Assembly (NCBI GenBank): GCA_900543305.1
Contig: UQQZ01000071.1
Coordinates: forward strand, 1 to 13,710
Direction: 5' to 3'
DNA from: an uncultured Oscillospiraceae bacterium
GTDB taxonomy: Bacteria; Bacillota; Clostridia; Oscillospirales; Acutalibacteraceae
Length of the DNA: 13,710 nt
The translations under genes were made by a program, and so were the position numbers. Below are positions 13,074 through 13,710 of this stretch, piece by piece (position 1 is the first letter of the stretch; each line of letters starts with the position of its first letter). The notes beneath the pieces were generated by a model. The model was not told the origin of the DNA. It saw nothing but the letters and a program-made list of their open reading frames with translations, and made no database searches.

Positions 13074-13710
13074 ATGAATATCTATCGGCCCAATGACGGC
13101 CGCTGCGATCCTTGCCATCAGCCTCCCTGCTGCTGCCCGGTTCCCGGTCCCCAAGGCCCTCAGGGTCCCATGGGTCCCCAGGGCTTCCCCGGAAAAACCG
13201 GTGCCACAGGCCCCACCGGCCCCCAAGGGGTCCAAGGGCTCCAGGGTCCCCAAGGGCCACAAGGCCCCATGGGTCCCACCGGACCTCAAGGGGTTCAAGG
13301 ACTCCAGGGACTTCCCGGAGTCACGGGCCCTGCCGGCCCCACCGGACCTACAGGACCCACAGGTGCCACTGGCGCTGCAGGCGCTACCGGAGCTACCGGA
13401 ACTGCGGGAGCTACCGGCCCTGCCGGTCCCACCGGGCCCACGGGAGCTACTGGGGCTACCGGCGCAACGGGAGCCACCGGAGCGACAGGAGGAACTGGCG
13501 CAAACGGAACCGCTGCCACTGTGGAAGTGGGGACCGTTTCCACGGGCAATCCGGGCACGGATGCGGAAGTGAGCAACGCCGGCACCGCCCAAAACGCCAT
13601 TTTGGATTTCACCATTCCTCAAGGCCCCACCGGACCTGCTGGTCCCACCGGGGCTACGGGACCTACGGGCCCCACCGGTCCCACAGGGCCTACCGGCGCT
13701 TCCGGGGCAA
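13074..13710 (+). CDS. Collagen-like repeat surface/exosporium-type protein, cut by the window edge
   Basis: The frame from the ATG at 13074 is open to the last base (212 residues seen, 3' end missing), with AAGGAGAGG ten bases upstream. Residues 1-24 are Cys/Pro-rich (five Cys, including CCC at 19-21). From G25 there are 41 unbroken Gly-X-Y triplets to 147, first of G-P-Q/G-P-M type, then mainly G-A-T and G-P-T. A 36-residue break (148-183; VEVGTV...NAILDFTIPQ) follows, then ten more triplets to the edge. Thr at Y is typical of bacterial collagen-like proteins such as BclA, where it is glycosylated and the trimer forms exosporium hair-like fibres. The break resembles a short beta domain seen between collagen blocks in clostridial proteins. 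A surface or spore-coat role is inferred; there is no classical signal peptide, which fits BclA-like spore targeting. Confidence 0.9.
   Translation, partial: MNIYRPNDGRCDPCHQPPCCCPVPGPQGPQGPMGPQGFPGKTGATGPTGPQGVQGLQGPQGPQGPMGPTGPQGVQGLQGLPGVTGPAGPTGPTGPTGATGAAGATGATGTAGATGPAGPTGPTGATGATGATGATGATGGTGANGTAATVEVGTVSTGNPGTDAEVSNAGTAQNAILDFTIPQGPTGPAGPTGATGPTGPTGPTGPTGASGA

Noticed and set aside
12748..13077. Plus-strand frame of 109 codons in the divergent region
   Set aside because: It starts opposite the DUF2798 ribosome binding site, has no ribosome binding site of its own, and has no coherent domain or codon bias.
13093..13572. Plus-strand frame of 159 codons rich in Pro/Ala/Leu
   Set aside because: It is a frame shadow of the collagen-like gene: periodic GGN codons keep other frames open. 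It has no ribosome binding site.
12942..13622. Minus-strand Gly/Ser- and Pro/Val/Ala-rich frames
   Set aside because: These are antisense shadows of the Gly-X-Y repeat; the plus-strand frame has a ribosome binding site, a recognised repeat logic and a family-like break domain.

Overview
The window reads as a Firmicutes (Clostridia) chromosome, most likely a GC-rich, spore-forming gut member of the Oscillospiraceae/Ruminococcaceae type. This is inferred from GC-rich codon use to the right of about 2.62 kb, strong purine-rich ribosome binding sites, TTG starts, a clostridial wall-enzyme style domain and a collagen-like surface/exosporium-type protein. The species cannot be fixed from the sequence.

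Left part (1-2616) is the right-hand end of an integrative conjugative element of the Tn916-like kind. It holds a 3'-truncated ArdC-like antirestriction/metallopeptidase gene that is cut just after its HExxH motif, a gene-poor remnant, an excisionase, and an intact tyrosine integrase with its own promoter and a leader hairpin that covers its ribosome binding site. Between the integrase stop and ychF lie two tandem 11-bp repeats and overlapping small palindromes, which look like the element end. The element abuts the start codon of ychF, so the attachment site probably lies at or in the first codons of that gene.

Middle part (2617-8086): ychF (translation-associated ATPase) with a 56-residue single-span membrane protein behind it and a clear terminator. 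Next come about 390 bp of 105-107-bp tandem non-coding repeats with conserved hairpins. These are followed by a two-gene operon for an asymmetric heterodimeric ABC exporter; its two ATP-binding subunits carry complementary canonical and degenerate motifs. The operon ends in a strong terminator that overlaps a possible promoter for the next gene.

Right part (8107-13710): a HAD-family hydrolase with an altered motif I and an L-cysteine desulfidase (cyuA/UPF0597) probably form one unit. Two membrane-anchored, wall-facing enzymes follow: a CHAP-like putative cysteine hydrolase and a VanY-type M15B D,D-carboxypeptidase. Each has a cytoplasmic basic tail, one membrane span and a low-complexity linker. 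A bidirectional terminator separates them from a convergent DUF2798-type four-span membrane protein. Divergent from that gene is a collagen-like Gly-X-Thr repeat protein that runs off the window edge.

The points most worth a second look are the structured repeat array, the element/ychF junction with its integrase control hairpin, and the collagen-like gene. I found no CRISPR array, tRNA, rRNA or insertion sequence.
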